The position numbers and the translations under genes are program-made. Positions 51,368 through 60,437 of a stretch of DNA of 64,000 bases are shown here, piece after piece. Below the pieces are notes generated by a model. The model was given only the letters and a program-made list of their open reading frames with translations, was not told where the DNA came from and ran no database searches. Source of the stretch: an uncultured Bacteroidales bacterium (GTDB taxonomy: Bacteria; Bacteroidota; Bacteroidia; Bacteroidales; UBA932); contig CALVDO010000013.1 of assembly GCA_944326355.1 (NCBI GenBank), positions 1 through 64,000 on the forward strand, written 5' to 3'. Position 1 is the stretch's first letter. Each line of letters starts with the position of its first letter.

Positions 51368-52261
51368 TTAAAAATAGGAGACCGTCTTCTGCTCTATTTC
51401 AGACATTATGCTGTTGGCCAGGCGGCTAACGCCGAAACGGAACAGACTCTTGTCCAGCCATTCCCTGCCGAGAACGGCTGAGACGATCGAATAGTAGCTT
51501 ACCGCATCCAACGCGGAAGAAATGCCTCCGGAAGGCTTGAAGCCGACTTTCCTGCCGGTAGCCTTATAATACTCCGCGATGCAGCTGCACATCACGAATG
51601 CAGCGGATGGAGTGGCGCTCACATTCGTCTTTCCAGTGGAAGTCTTTATGAAGTCTGCACCTGCCTCCATAGCGAGGAAAGACGCTTCTGCAATGTTTTC
51701 CAAAGTCATGAGAAGCCCGGTCTCGAGTATCACCTTGAGGGTGACCTTGCGTCCGGAAGCTGCGGCGGCACGGTCCACACATTCTCTCACTTTCCGTATC
51801 TCATCAGAGGCAGCAGCCTCATTTCCAGCAAGGAAGTACCTAAGGGACAATACGATGTCAATCTCATCAGCACCGGCCTCAACAGCCATTTCGCATTCCT
51901 TCAGCTTTACTTCAAGAAAACTCTGAGACGAAGGGAAACACGCCGCTACAGCTGTGACATGCACCTCGTCCGGCCCCAGATTCTCACGCACAACCCCGGC
52001 GAAATCAGGATAAACGCATATCGAAGCCGGAAGAGGGTAATCAGGATAGGATTTTCTGAGATCATTGACCTTCTCCACCAGCTTCTTCACCGAAGCATCA
52101 GTATCCTCCGTCTTGAGAGTAGTAAGGTCCATCATTGAAAAACAGTCCTTGAGAACCTGCTCGGAAACGACATTCTCAAGATTCGACGCAAGAAGTTCAA
52201 TCGATCTGTTTATTCCCTCCGGATCAGGAAAATATCCGTATTTTTTCAACAAACTGTCCAT
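51368..52261 (-). CDS. deoC: Deoxyribose-phosphate aldolase
   Basis: A 297-residue class I aldolase cleaving 2-deoxyribose 5-phosphate to glyceraldehyde 3-phosphate and acetaldehyde in deoxynucleoside breakdown. The Schiff-base lysine is in 'ADFIKTSTGKT' (near residue 208) and the second catalytic lysine in 'VGFKPSGGIS' (near 240). 'EIDIVLSLRYF' near 135 carries the conserved acidic residues. It is longer than the E. coli protein (259 residues), mainly at the N terminus, as in other Bacteroidetes. dtd lies 56 bases upstream on the same strand. Confidence 0.95.
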   Translation of the reverse strand: MDSLLKKYGYFPDPEGINRSIELLASNLENVVSEQVLKDCFSMMDLTTLKTEDTDASVKKLVEKVNDLRKSYPDYPLPASICVYPDFAGVVRENLGPDEVHVTAVAACFPSSQSFLEVKLKECEMAVEAGADEIDIVLSLRYFLAGNEAAASDEIRKVRECVDRAAAASGRKVTLKVILETGLLMTLENIAEASFLAMEAGADFIKTSTGKTNVSATPSAAFVMCSCIAEYYKATGRKVGFKPSGGISSALDAVSYYSIVSAVLGREWLDKSLFRFGVSRLANSIMSEIEQKTVSYF

Positions 52262-52317
52262 AATATCTCGACTTTTGATTAATTCGACACATTCATTTCA
52301 GAACGAGATGCGTAGCA

Positions 52318-52773
52318 TCATTCCCTCATCTTTGAATCAATGATTATCGTAACCGGGCCGTCATTCAGCAGGGAGACCTTCATGTCAGCGCCGAAAATCC
52401 CTCTTGCCACCGGCTTGCCTAGCTTCCCGCTGAGAAGAGAACAGAAATCCTCATAAAGCGGCACAGCGACATCGGGGCGAGCGGCCTTTATATATGAAGG
52501 ACGGTTACCTCTGGCCGTCGAAGCATATAAAGTGAACTGGCTCACGACCATAACCTCTCCACCGACATCTTTTACGGAAAGGTTCATCACTCCGTTTTCA
52601 TCATCAAATATTCTCAGAGCGGCTATCTTTCCGGACATCCACTCCAGATCCTTCGGCCCGTCATCCTCAACAAAAGCGGCAAGCACAAGAAGGCCGCCTC
52701 CGACAGAAGTCTCATATCCTTCAGCAGGCACCGAGACTGATGCGCCTGTAACTCTCTGTATAACAGTTCTCAT
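52318..52773 (-). CDS. dtd: D-aminoacyl-tRNA deacylase
   Basis: A 151-residue Dtd that hydrolyses D-amino acids mis-attached to tRNA. The N terminus 'MRTVIQRVTGASVSV', the catalytic-site motif 'VVSQFTLYAST' (near residue 77, SQxT) and the cross-subunit 'GxNGPV-like' motif, here 'LLNDGPVTIIIDS' near 136, are all present. Position 136 has Asp after Asn where many homologues have Gly, a small variation. It lies between deoC and the radical SAM gene on the same strand. Confidence 0.95.
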   Translation of the reverse strand: MRTVIQRVTGASVSVPAEGYETSVGGGLLVLAAFVEDDGPKDLEWMSGKIAALRIFDDENGVMNLSVKDVGGEVMVVSQFTLYASTARGNRPSYIKAARPDVAVPLYEDFCSLLSGKLGKPVARGIFGADMKVSLLNDGPVTIIIDSKMRE

Positions 52774-52792
52774 TCCCTATCTTCCACAAAAG

Positions 52793-53551
52793 TCAGCCCC
52801 GTACCTGTACCATGAACCCCTCTTTGACCAGTACATCCGTGAACATACGCATCTCTTCCGCTGAAAATTTCTGAAGATTTTTCTGCGGCGTCTCCCTATC
52901 TATCGTATAAACCATCGTCTCCCTCGGCCTGAGCCTTCTGACTATGTCCAGCCACGCTCCAAGTCCATGCTCCTCAGAAGAGTCATATTCCGGGCACTTC
53001 AGGAACATGGTCTGCAATATGAAATCTCCCTCAAACCGCTCGAGGGCGCATAAGGTCTCCTCCAAAGAATAATTCCCGCAGGGACGATTCAGAATCCGGA
53101 CTCCTTCTTCAGTAGGAGCGTCTATCTTCATTATCGGATTGTCAACTTTTCTCAGAGCCTCGAAAATCTCTTTTCTTCCGACGGTCGTGGCGTTGGACAA
53201 TACGGATATCTTCGCGGACGGGAAAAACCTGTCTCTTGCCTCGACGGCGGCATCAACCAAGGCAGGAAAATCCGGATTCAGCGTCGGCTCTCCATTCCCG
53301 GAGAAAGTGATAGAGTCTATGCGAGTCCCCTCGGCAGCGCACTCTGTCAGCTTCGCCTCGAGAGCGGAACGCACATCCTCCGTCCGAGGGAAGATGCCGG
53401 AACTCCTGCCGTCACGATTCCAGCCGCACTCACAGTAGATGCAGTCGAAATTGCACAGCTTTCCAGCGGATGGAAGCACATTCACTCCGAGCGACGAACC
53501 GAGCCGTCTGCTGAATATGGGTCCGAAGACCGGCTTGTCAAAATGCAGCAT
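52793..53551 (-). CDS. Radical SAM protein of unknown substrate
   Basis: A 252-residue radical SAM enzyme. The cluster motif is 'CNFDCIYCECGW' (residues 33-44), matching CxxxCxxC. 'FSGNGEPTLNPDF' near 78 is the usual GGEP-like SAM-binding motif. 'VLSNATTVG' and 'MKIDAPTEEGV' follow in the expected TIM-barrel positions. The short size and lack of extra cysteines suggest a single 4Fe-4S cluster. Members of this group are annotated only as radical SAM proteins; the target is unknown. It is followed by dtd and preceded by an amidohydrolase, with 16 bases between. Confidence 0.88.
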   Translation of the reverse strand: MLHFDKPVFGPIFSRRLGSSLGVNVLPSAGKLCNFDCIYCECGWNRDGRSSGIFPRTEDVRSALEAKLTECAAEGTRIDSITFSGNGEPTLNPDFPALVDAAVEARDRFFPSAKISVLSNATTVGRKEIFEALRKVDNPIMKIDAPTEEGVRILNRPCGNYSLEETLCALERFEGDFILQTMFLKCPEYDSSEEHGLGAWLDIVRRLRPRETMVYTIDRETPQKNLQKFSAEEMRMFTDVLVKEGFMVQVRG

Positions 53552-53567
53552 GATAGATCGACTTTTG

Positions 53568-54758
53568 TCAGATGATTATCTCCGATGAGCTCTCGGCCGT
53601 AAGACGGCCGTCACGGTCCAGCCCCTTGACCAGAACTATTCCAGGCCGCTTCCCGGGCTCAAGTGTTCCTGCCATGTCTCCTTTCGAAAGGAACTCGGCC
53701 CCGTTCCTGCAGGCCCATAAGAGCATTTCTCCAAAAGGCACTTCCGGGAATGCCGTCTGGAGGCAGTGCATCTCCCGCACCATGTCAAGAGTATCATTGC
53801 TCGAAAGCGAGTCCGTACCTATAGTGAGCTTCAGGCCTTTGCGTCTCATCATCCGGACAGGAGGAAGAGCGTCATGAATAAACAGATTGGAAAGCGGGCA
53901 CAGAGCCCAGTAGACATTGTTCATCACAGCAAGAGCCGCATCAGCCGACTCCTCATCGAGGCATACCTCATGAACAAGCAGAATATGCTCGTCAAACGGT
54001 GCCGGATGCACTGCCCTGAGTCTGTCAATGAAATACATCAGCGAGGACTTTCCTGTCACAGGAGGCGTACTCATCCCGGCTCTCCTGCGGTTGTCATAGA
54101 GTGCTCCTGAACCGTATCTCACCATCTCCTCCTCTTCAGGACTCTCCTGTGAATGATACGAAAGCCATCCTGCCTTGAGGGCCTCGGCAGAAGCGGCTGT
54201 CAGCAGCTGAGGACTCATCGTATAGCATGAATGCGGAGTAGGCGCTGCGTCAAGACCCCACTCCTCGGCTCTCTTCTTCAGTTCGCGGACAGAGGCAATC
54301 ACACCGTCACAGTCCTGTGGCTCAGTGCCGAAGACCTCGAGAAACGTCCTGACATACATCGGAGAGGCGGCCTTTGCCGCGAAACTCTCGTCACAATTGC
54401 TGATGTCGGCCATCGCCGAGACGCCCTGGCGCCACAGCTCATCCATTCTGAGGCTTACAGCCGCCATCCGGTCCTCCGGAGACGCACAGTCCCTCAGCTC
54501 ATTGATCTGATCGATGAACCCGGCCATGCCCGTTCCCTTGCGGAACCGGCCGCACAGATGTGACAGCTCTATGTGACAATGGGCATTCACAAAGCCGGGC
54601 ACAATGGCTCCTTCCCGGAAATCCGGTTCTCGGGACGGATCATCGCTGACCCCGACGGCCGTAATCACGCCGTCCTGATCATATTCCACAAAACCGTTCC
54701 TCAGCGGCTCTGACGAGTCGAGAACATAAAGATATGTAGCAGCTGTTCTGTATGTCAT
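53568..54758 (-). CDS. Amidohydrolase (TrzA/AtzA-like deaminase family)
   Basis: A 396-residue metal-dependent hydrolase of the amidohydrolase superfamily. Metal site: 'GFVNAHCHIELSHL' (HxH near residue 58), 'PHSCYTMSP' (near 190), 'LSYHSQESPEEEEMV' (near 210), 'HILLVHEVCLDEE' (near 272) and 'IGTDSLSSNDTLDM' (Asp near 320). This pattern fits aminohydrolases acting on guanine, cytosine or adenosine-like substrates, including aminofutalosine and S-adenosylhomocysteine deaminases; the substrate is not decided here. The DUF4296 gene lies three bases upstream and the radical SAM gene 16 bases downstream, so they are probably cotranscribed. Confidence 0.85.
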   Translation of the reverse strand: MTYRTAATYLYVLDSSEPLRNGFVEYDQDGVITAVGVSDDPSREPDFREGAIVPGFVNAHCHIELSHLCGRFRKGTGMAGFIDQINELRDCASPEDRMAAVSLRMDELWRQGVSAMADISNCDESFAAKAASPMYVRTFLEVFGTEPQDCDGVIASVRELKKRAEEWGLDAAPTPHSCYTMSPQLLTAASAEALKAGWLSYHSQESPEEEEMVRYGSGALYDNRRRAGMSTPPVTGKSSLMYFIDRLRAVHPAPFDEHILLVHEVCLDEESADAALAVMNNVYWALCPLSNLFIHDALPPVRMMRRKGLKLTIGTDSLSSNDTLDMVREMHCLQTAFPEVPFGEMLLWACRNGAEFLSKGDMAGTLEPGKRPGIVLVKGLDRDGRLTAESSSEIII

Positions 54759-54761
54759 AAA

Positions 54762-55295
54762 TCAAAGATGGATAAGTTCCCTGAATCCGGCCTCACCGTC
54801 CACGGCGTCGGTCCAATATGTGAGACTGTCCGCCGGCTGGAGGAGAGCGGCGGCATCGTCGGAAGACAGATCCGGCACGGACAGACGGTACAGGCTCTCG
54901 GGACGGAACATGCTGATTCCCTGCTCAAGCTGCGTCTGCTCCTCCTGCCTCGCCTTCTCATTCTTCAATTCGGCAAGATGCTCCTCCAGGATCAGTGAGG
55001 ACTCCTTCAGAATCGTCGCAAATCTGTCCGGCTCCTGAAGATAATATTCCACGCTGGCGCGATAGTCGTCAGCCGTGTATCCGTACTTCTCAAATACAGG
55101 TTCATAGACCCACATGGTGTCAGCCTTTCTGCGATAACGAGGATTGGCGTTGATCCACTGGTCGGTGATGAACATCTCCGCATAGATCCTGGAAAAGCTG
55201 TCCTCCGGAATGACCCGGCTCTCCTTTCCGTCGCAAGAGGACATCAGGAAGACCGCCGCGGTCATAAGCACGGCACAGACTATGAGATTCTTCAT
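54762..55295 (-). CDS. DUF4296-like lipoprotein
   Basis: A 177-residue lipoprotein with the signal peptide ending in a lipobox (FLMSSC, about residue 20). An upstream in-frame ATG at 55307 is also possible. The body is mainly helical: 'SFSRIYAEMFITDQWINANP' (near 33-52), 'FEKYGYTADDYRASVEYYLQ' (near 70-90) and a charged coiled-coil stretch. This matches DUF4296, a Bacteroidetes family of unknown function. It lies between pheT (35 bases) and the amidohydrolase (three bases) on the same strand. Confidence 0.82.
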   Translation of the reverse strand: MKNLIVCAVLMTAAVFLMSSCDGKESRVIPEDSFSRIYAEMFITDQWINANPRYRRKADTMWVYEPVFEKYGYTADDYRASVEYYLQEPDRFATILKESSLILEEHLAELKNEKARQEEQTQLEQGISMFRPESLYRLSVPDLSSDDAAALLQPADSLTYWTDAVDGEAGFRELIHL

Positions 55296-55330
55296 CTGAC
55301 GGATCATGTGTCGAAATCAATTGGCGCCGG

Positions 55331-57823
55331 TCACCTCAGGACAGCCCCGTATTCATTGGTAAACGTAGAAAGGAGCTTTGATACGAATTTCTCCACATCA
55401 GCATCCGTCAGAGTCTTGTCCTGATCCTGAATCACGAAGTTCAGCGCATATTGCTTCTTGCCCTCAGGAATCTTGTCTCCCCGATACACGTCAAACAGAG
55501 TCACGCTCTTGAGAAGCTTCTTGCCTACTCTGAACGCGCTCTTCCTGAGATCGGCATAGGAGACGTTCTCGTCAAGGAGCAGGGCAAGGTCGCGACGTAC
55601 CTCCGGGAACTTCGGAAGTTCACGATAGCGCACCTTATCCCTCTTCACGAGCTCAAAGAGCACTGGCCAGCTTATCTCCGCTGCGAACACCGGCTGGCGG
55701 ATGCCGAACTGCCTGAGTCTCGCCGGGGCAACGGCCCCCATCACGGCAAGGCATGCGCCGGTGCCCGGAAGTGCGTATGAGAGTCCCTCGGAGAAAAGGT
55801 CTGAAGGAGCCGGAGAATACTCCATCGAATACAAATCTGCTCCGAAACGCCTCAAAAGCAGCTCCAGATAGCCCTTAAGCTGGAAATAACTTCCCTTTCG
55901 AGGCTCGCTGCACCAGGACTTTTCTCCGGGTCCGGTGATGAAGAGAGCGTAAGCCGTCTTCTCCTCGTAAGACTCGAGAGTGCTTCCGTCCATCCCGGGC
56001 TTCAGGGCATAGACAGAGCCATATTCAAATGTCTTGAGCGTATTGACCTGCCTGTGGAGATTATATGCTATCACCTCGAGACCGTTGAGCAGAAGAGTCT
56101 GCCTCATCACGTTCAGATCCGAGCTGAGAGGATTAAGGATGCGCACGCATCTCTCCTGCGGGAAAGTCTTTAGATCGGCATAATAATCCGCCTTCGTCAG
56201 AGAGTTGTTCATGGTCTCGACAAATCCGTTTGCCGCCAGAAAATCCGAAACGGCGTTCCTCACCTTTTCAGGCTCAGGATGCTCGGAAGTATTCACGCAG
56301 CCTCTTACGGAAGTCGGCAGTTCAATGTTGTTATAGCCGTATATCCTCAGAATCTCCTCAACGACGTCACATTCCCTGTACACGTCCACCATGTACGACG
56401 GCACCGCCACCTTCGCCGAAGCAGTAGTCCCGTCAGCTCCCTTCCGCCTTTCGATGAAGTCGTATGCGAGCCATTCAAGAATATTGTCTATAGTATCATG
56501 ACCTATCTTCTTGCCGATGAAACGTTCAATCCTGTCGTAATCAAGCTCCACCGTCTTTTTTACCGGCGGTTCCGGACAATGCTTCTGGACCTTGCCCACG
56601 ACATGTCCGCCGGCGATTTCCGTAATGAGCAGAGCCGCCCTTCTGCCGGCATATTCCACTCCGAGAGGGTCCGCCCCCCTTTCATACCTGAATGAGGCGT
56701 CCGTCTTTATCGAATGTCTCTTTGACGACTTGCGGATGGACACAGGATTGAACCATGCGCTCTCAAGGAACACGTCTACGGTGGATTCTGTGACTCCCGA
56801 ATCCTCGCCTCCGAAGACTCCTGCAAGGCACAGCGGCTTTTCTGCATCAGCAATCATCAGATCCTCGGACGAAAGAGTCCTCTCCACCCCGTCAAGAGTG
56901 ACGAAATGCTCCCCTTCCGACGCCCTTCTCACGATTATCCTGTTGCCGGAAATCTTCGCGGCATCAAACGCATGCAGCGGCTGACCGGTCTCCATGAGGA
57001 CAAAATTGGTGATGTCCACCACATTGTTTATAGGTCTGAGACCAATGGAAAGGAGCTTCTTCTGGAGCCATTCAGGCGACGGCCCCACCTTTACCCCGCA
57101 TATCGTGACACCGGTATAGACCGGAGCCCCGTCCGTCGCCTGCACTTCGACAGGTATCGCTCCGGTGATCGCGCCATCCGGCCCGCAAAGCTTCTCCTGA
57201 GGGCCTTCGCGGAACGCGGAAACATCAGGGAAATCAAGGCTGCAAGGAATTCCGTTAAGCCGCATCCATGCGTACAGGTCTCTCGCCACGCCCAGATGTG
57301 AAGCCGCATCGACCCTGTTGGCCGTGAGGCCGATCTCAATCACCCAGTCCGTCTCGAGACGGAGATATTCTCTGGCCGGAGTCCCGGGCACGGCAGACGG
57401 GTCGAGCACCATGATCCCGTCATGGGAAGTCCCTATTCCGAGTTCATCCTCGGCACAGATCATTCCGAATGACTCAACTCCTCTTATCTTCGACTTCTTT
57501 ATCTTGAAATCCTCCCCGAGCTTCGTTCCAATTGTCGCAAGCAGCACTTTTTGCCCTGCCGCCACATTCGGAGCCCCGCAGACGACCTGCAGCAGCTCAC
57601 CGTCACCGGCATTAAGCTTCGTGACATGCAGATGATCCGAGTCAGGATGAGCCTCGCACTCCACGACTTCCGCCACCACTACCCCGGCAAGTCCTCCCGG
57701 GACAGCCTCCACCTGCTCGAGAGAATCCACCTCAAGCCCTATCGACGTAAGAGCTTCCGCCATCTTTTCGGCCGACAGGTCACACTTGAGATAATCCTTC
57801 AGCCAATTGCATGAAATCTTCAT
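55331..57823 (-). CDS. pheT: Phenylalanyl-tRNA synthetase beta subunit
   Basis: An 830-residue beta chain of the heterotetrameric synthetase. N-terminal 'MKISCNWLKDYLKCDL' and the OB-fold tRNA-binding domain (about 40-155, 'ECEAHPDSDHLHVTKLNAG') are followed by the B3/B4 editing domain (about 200-395), the B5 domain, the catalytic-like core and a C-terminal ferredoxin-fold anticodon-binding domain (about 735-830, 'FPEVRRDLALLLDENVSYAD'). pheS is not adjacent and must be elsewhere. The gene lies 23 bases after ftsY on the same strand. Confidence 0.97.
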   Translation of the reverse strand: MKISCNWLKDYLKCDLSAEKMAEALTSIGLEVDSLEQVEAVPGGLAGVVVAEVVECEAHPDSDHLHVTKLNAGDGELLQVVCGAPNVAAGQKVLLATIGTKLGEDFKIKKSKIRGVESFGMICAEDELGIGTSHDGIMVLDPSAVPGTPAREYLRLETDWVIEIGLTANRVDAASHLGVARDLYAWMRLNGIPCSLDFPDVSAFREGPQEKLCGPDGAITGAIPVEVQATDGAPVYTGVTICGVKVGPSPEWLQKKLLSIGLRPINNVVDITNFVLMETGQPLHAFDAAKISGNRIIVRRASEGEHFVTLDGVERTLSSEDLMIADAEKPLCLAGVFGGEDSGVTESTVDVFLESAWFNPVSIRKSSKRHSIKTDASFRYERGADPLGVEYAGRRAALLITEIAGGHVVGKVQKHCPEPPVKKTVELDYDRIERFIGKKIGHDTIDNILEWLAYDFIERRKGADGTTASAKVAVPSYMVDVYRECDVVEEILRIYGYNNIELPTSVRGCVNTSEHPEPEKVRNAVSDFLAANGFVETMNNSLTKADYYADLKTFPQERCVRILNPLSSDLNVMRQTLLLNGLEVIAYNLHRQVNTLKTFEYGSVYALKPGMDGSTLESYEEKTAYALFITGPGEKSWCSEPRKGSYFQLKGYLELLLRRFGADLYSMEYSPAPSDLFSEGLSYALPGTGACLAVMGAVAPARLRQFGIRQPVFAAEISWPVLFELVKRDKVRYRELPKFPEVRRDLALLLDENVSYADLRKSAFRVGKKLLKSVTLFDVYRGDKIPEGKKQYALNFVIQDQDKTLTDADVEKFVSKLLSTFTNEYGAVLR

Positions 57824-57846
57824 ATTCTATGACTCCTTTTTGTTTC

Positions 57847-58797
57847 TCACTTGTCCTTCTTTCCAAGATCCTCTCTGGAAAACAGGGAGTTGACGAACTC
57901 CTTTCTGTCAAAGACCTTCAGGTCGTCAATGCCTTCCCCTATGCCGATGAACTTTATCGGGATTCTGAACTGATCCACGATACCTATCACCACGCCCCCT
58001 TTTGCCGTACCGTCAAGCTTGGTGACGGCAAGAGACGTGACATCCGTCGCCCTCGAGAACTCCTTGGCCTGCTGAAACGCATTCTGACCGGTGGAACCGT
58101 CAAGAACGAGAAGCACCTCATGTGGCGCATCCGGCACTACCTTCCTCATCACATTGCGTATCTTGGTCAGCTCATTCATGAGGTCGATTCTGTTATGCAG
58201 TCTGCCTGCCGTATCGATCAGAACCACGTCGGCATCTCTGGCAACAGCCGACTTCACCGCATCATAAGCCACCGAGGCCGGATCCGACCCCATAGCCTGC
58301 TTCACGATGTCCACGCCCGCACGCTCCGACCAGATTACGAGCTGATCAACGGCGGCAGCCCTGAAAGTATCAGCCGCTCCCAGAACCACCTTCTTGCCCT
58401 CGGCTCTCAGACGGCTCGCAAGCTTGCCTATCGTGGTGGTCTTGCCGACCCCATTTACGCCCACGACCATGACGACATACGGTTTTTTGGAAAAATCGAA
58501 AGGAAGAGCGTCTCCGGACTGATGCGAATCATCCGAAACATCCAGAAGAGACGCTATCTCATCCCTGAGAATGTCTACAAGCTCGTCAAAAGACACATAT
58601 CTGTCCCGACTGACCCTTTCCTGAAGACTGTCTATTATCTTGAGAGTGGTGTCTACTCCCATGTCGGTGGCTATAAGAGCCTCCTCGATGGCGTCAAGAG
58701 TATCGTCATCCACTTTCGACTTGCCGACAACGGCTCTCGAGAGCCGCTCGAAGAAGCCGCGCTTCGTCTTCTGTACTCCTTTGTCAAAAATTCCCAT
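57847..58797 (-). CDS. ftsY: Signal recognition particle receptor FtsY
   Basis: A 316-residue SRP-receptor GTPase directing ribosomes with nascent membrane proteins to the Sec translocon. ATG 58797 is chosen; an earlier in-frame start lies in the promoter. The N domain covers residues 1-95 with no acidic A domain. G motifs: 'VVGVNGVGKTTTIGKLA' (near 112), 'AADTFRAAAVDQL' (near 146), 'LIDTAGRLHN' (near 196) and 'TKLDGTAKGG' (near 260). The usual Bacteroidetes neighbours rpmB-rpmG-DUF4295 are separated from it by the mechanosensitive channel gene. Confidence 0.97.
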   Translation of the reverse strand: MGIFDKGVQKTKRGFFERLSRAVVGKSKVDDDTLDAIEEALIATDMGVDTTLKIIDSLQERVSRDRYVSFDELVDILRDEIASLLDVSDDSHQSGDALPFDFSKKPYVVMVVGVNGVGKTTTIGKLASRLRAEGKKVVLGAADTFRAAAVDQLVIWSERAGVDIVKQAMGSDPASVAYDAVKSAVARDADVVLIDTAGRLHNRIDLMNELTKIRNVMRKVVPDAPHEVLLVLDGSTGQNAFQQAKEFSRATDVTSLAVTKLDGTAKGGVVIGIVDQFRIPIKFIGIGEGIDDLKVFDRKEFVNSLFSREDLGKKDK

Positions 58798-58821
58798 ACG
58801 GTCCGATATGTTTAAAGCATA

Positions 58822-58847
58822 CAAAAATACGGAAATTCTCCGTATTT
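58822..58847 (-). promoter_or_regulatory. ftsY promoter overlapped by a palindrome
   Basis: The minus strand reads TATTTTTG (58829-58822), about 25 bases before ATG 58797. AAATACGGA (58825-58833) and TCCGTATTT (58839-58847) are perfect reverse complements around AATTC, overlapping the -7 box. Confidence 0.6.
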
Positions 58848-58869
58848 GCGAACAAATTTCGCATAATGG

Positions 58870-60033
58870 TCAAGAGAGACGTCCGCTGAGATCGAGACCG
58901 GAAGGCTTCTGGTACACCCTCAGGCCAAAATCCGACATAGAAGCAATGAGATGCTCCATCACGTCCGACGCGACCTGCTCATGCGGCACCCAGTCCTGTG
59001 CCTCCGTAAAGAAATAGAACTGAAGCGGAAGCCCCTCAGAAGTGGGCTCAAGCTGTCTTACAAGCAGCATCATCTCTCTGTTCACTTCGGAAAGGCTGCG
59101 GAGATAATGCTCGGATGCCGCTCTGAAAAGCTTGAGATTGACTATTTTCTCCCCCTTCGGAAGATCCTTTGCCCATTCTTCGCCAGCAAAGCGGGACATC
59201 TCCTCAGAAGTGCAGAATCTGATGGAGTTCATATCTATCCTGACAGCTCTCGCCACTCTGCGGCCGCCACTTTCCCTCATACCCCGCCAATTGCGGAAAG
59301 AATCGCTTACAAGGACATACGGAGGAATAGTGGTTATGGTCTTGTCCCAGTTTCTCACCTTTACGGTATTGAGGGTGACATCCTCAACGATGCCGTTCAC
59401 GTCATATTTCTCAAGCACTATCCAGTCGCCCGGACGCAGCATGTCATGGGCGGAGAGCTGAATGCCTGCCACGACGCCGAGGATCGTGTCCTTGAAGACG
59501 AGCATGAGGACTGTCGCCAGCGCGCCCAATCCGGCAAGGAGAGAAGTAAAGTCGCGTTCAATCAGGACTCCGATGACGAGAATGGCGGCCACACATACGA
59601 CTATTACCTTGAGCATCTGATAGATGCCTTTCATCGGCTTGTTTTTCAAGACATCCGACTCGCTCGAAATCGCGTATAATGACGTGATGAATTCGCAAAC
59701 GAGGCGGCAGAAGACGGCTATAATGTAAATCGTAAGCGCCTTTGACAGGAATACAGTCCATGTGCTTTCCTCCGGGAAAAGAATAGGAAGAGCCGTCTGA
59801 AAGACAATCGGCGGAATAAGATGAAAGATATTGTGGAGGACGCGGCCGTTAGTGATATAGTTGTCCCACTTGAACGATGTCTTGACAGCAACTTTCCTGA
59901 TCACCGGAACGAGAAACCTGCAGCACAAGAAATCCAGCAGATACGCCACGACGATCAGACCGCAAGCAATCACTATGCGCATCTGACCGCTGATCATGAC
60001 TATTTCAGACGTATGCTGTTCCACGGATATCAT
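58870..60033 (-). CDS. Mechanosensitive ion channel (MscS family, YbdG-like)
   Basis: A 387-residue membrane channel. Four to five transmembrane helices span residues about 15-180, the last being the pore helix near 155-190 ('LLAGLGALATVLMLVFKDTI'). The MscS beta-domain follows ('DWIVLEKYDVNGIVEDVTLN', near 205) with 'VRNWDKTITTIPPYVLVSDS' and 'FRNWRGMRESGGRRVARAV', a phrase typical of the YbdG/MscM branch. These channels release solutes on hypo-osmotic shock. It lies between DUF4295 and ftsY and has its own promoter. Confidence 0.92.
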   Translation of the reverse strand: MISVEQHTSEIVMISGQMRIVIACGLIVVAYLLDFLCCRFLVPVIRKVAVKTSFKWDNYITNGRVLHNIFHLIPPIVFQTALPILFPEESTWTVFLSKALTIYIIAVFCRLVCEFITSLYAISSESDVLKNKPMKGIYQMLKVIVVCVAAILVIGVLIERDFTSLLAGLGALATVLMLVFKDTILGVVAGIQLSAHDMLRPGDWIVLEKYDVNGIVEDVTLNTVKVRNWDKTITTIPPYVLVSDSFRNWRGMRESGGRRVARAVRIDMNSIRFCTSEEMSRFAGEEWAKDLPKGEKIVNLKLFRAASEHYLRSLSEVNREMMLLVRQLEPTSEGLPLQFYFFTEAQDWVPHEQVASDVMEHLIASMSDFGLRVYQKPSGLDLSGRLS

Positions 60034-60119
60034 GATAAAGCGCGAAGTCCGACTGAAGACGCCGATAACGAGCCCGACGGGAAGAGGACGTCAGAACAGC
60101 TCGCGACTCCGCATCTATG

Positions 60120-60151
60120 CAAAGATATGACATCCCCGCCAATTCTCACAA
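60120..60151 (-). promoter_or_regulatory. Promoter of the MscS-type channel gene
   Basis: On the minus strand TTG (60151-60149) is followed after 21 bases by TATCTTTG (60127-60120) and C. The leader would be about 80 bases to ATG 60033. Confidence 0.6.
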
Positions 60152-60174
60152 GAATTTTACGGGATTTAAACGAA

Positions 60175-60216
60175 GAGAGGCCGTAGCGGGAACTAACGCT
60201 CCTCACTCGGCCTCTC
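60175..60216 (-). terminator. Terminator of the rpmB-rpmG-DUF4295 operon
   Basis: GAGAGGCCG (60175-60183) and CGGCCTCTC (60208-60216) pair perfectly, with an inner AGCG/CGCT stem. On the minus strand TTCGTTT follows. It lies 53 bases after the DUF4295 stop. Confidence 0.65.
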
Positions 60217-60268
60217 ATAGATGTCGATCCAGATCGCCGTCTCGCGGACGGCAGGACAATTGTCAATC

Positions 60269-60424
60269 TTACTTAGCAAAGAACTCCTTTACTTTTTCAG
60301 CTTCAACGAGTTCTTCCTTGAAGGCATAGGCACCGGTCTTTGAAGACCTGTCCATACGTATGCACTTCACCATGCTCTTTGCACCAGACTTGGCGCTGAA
60401 GGTTGCGACCGCTTTCTTTGCCAT
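60269..60424 (-). CDS. DUF4295 small basic protein
   Basis: A 51-residue protein beginning MAKKAVATFSAKSGAKSMVK and ending in 'AEKVKEFFAK'. The small basic sequence and its position directly after rpmB and rpmG match DUF4295, a Bacteroidetes protein encoded with ribosomal proteins L28 and L33; association with the ribosome is likely but not established to my knowledge. It begins 13 bases after the rpmG stop and is followed by a terminator. Confidence 0.88.
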   Translation of the reverse strand: MAKKAVATFSAKSGAKSMVKCIRMDRSSKTGAYAFKEELVEAEKVKEFFAK

Positions 60425-60437
60425 AACTCAATTCTCC

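Noticed and set aside
57811..58815. 334-residue plus-strand open frame across ftsY
   Set aside because: It is antisense to ftsY, which has all GTPase motifs. The sequence is His/Arg-rich as expected of a shadow frame.
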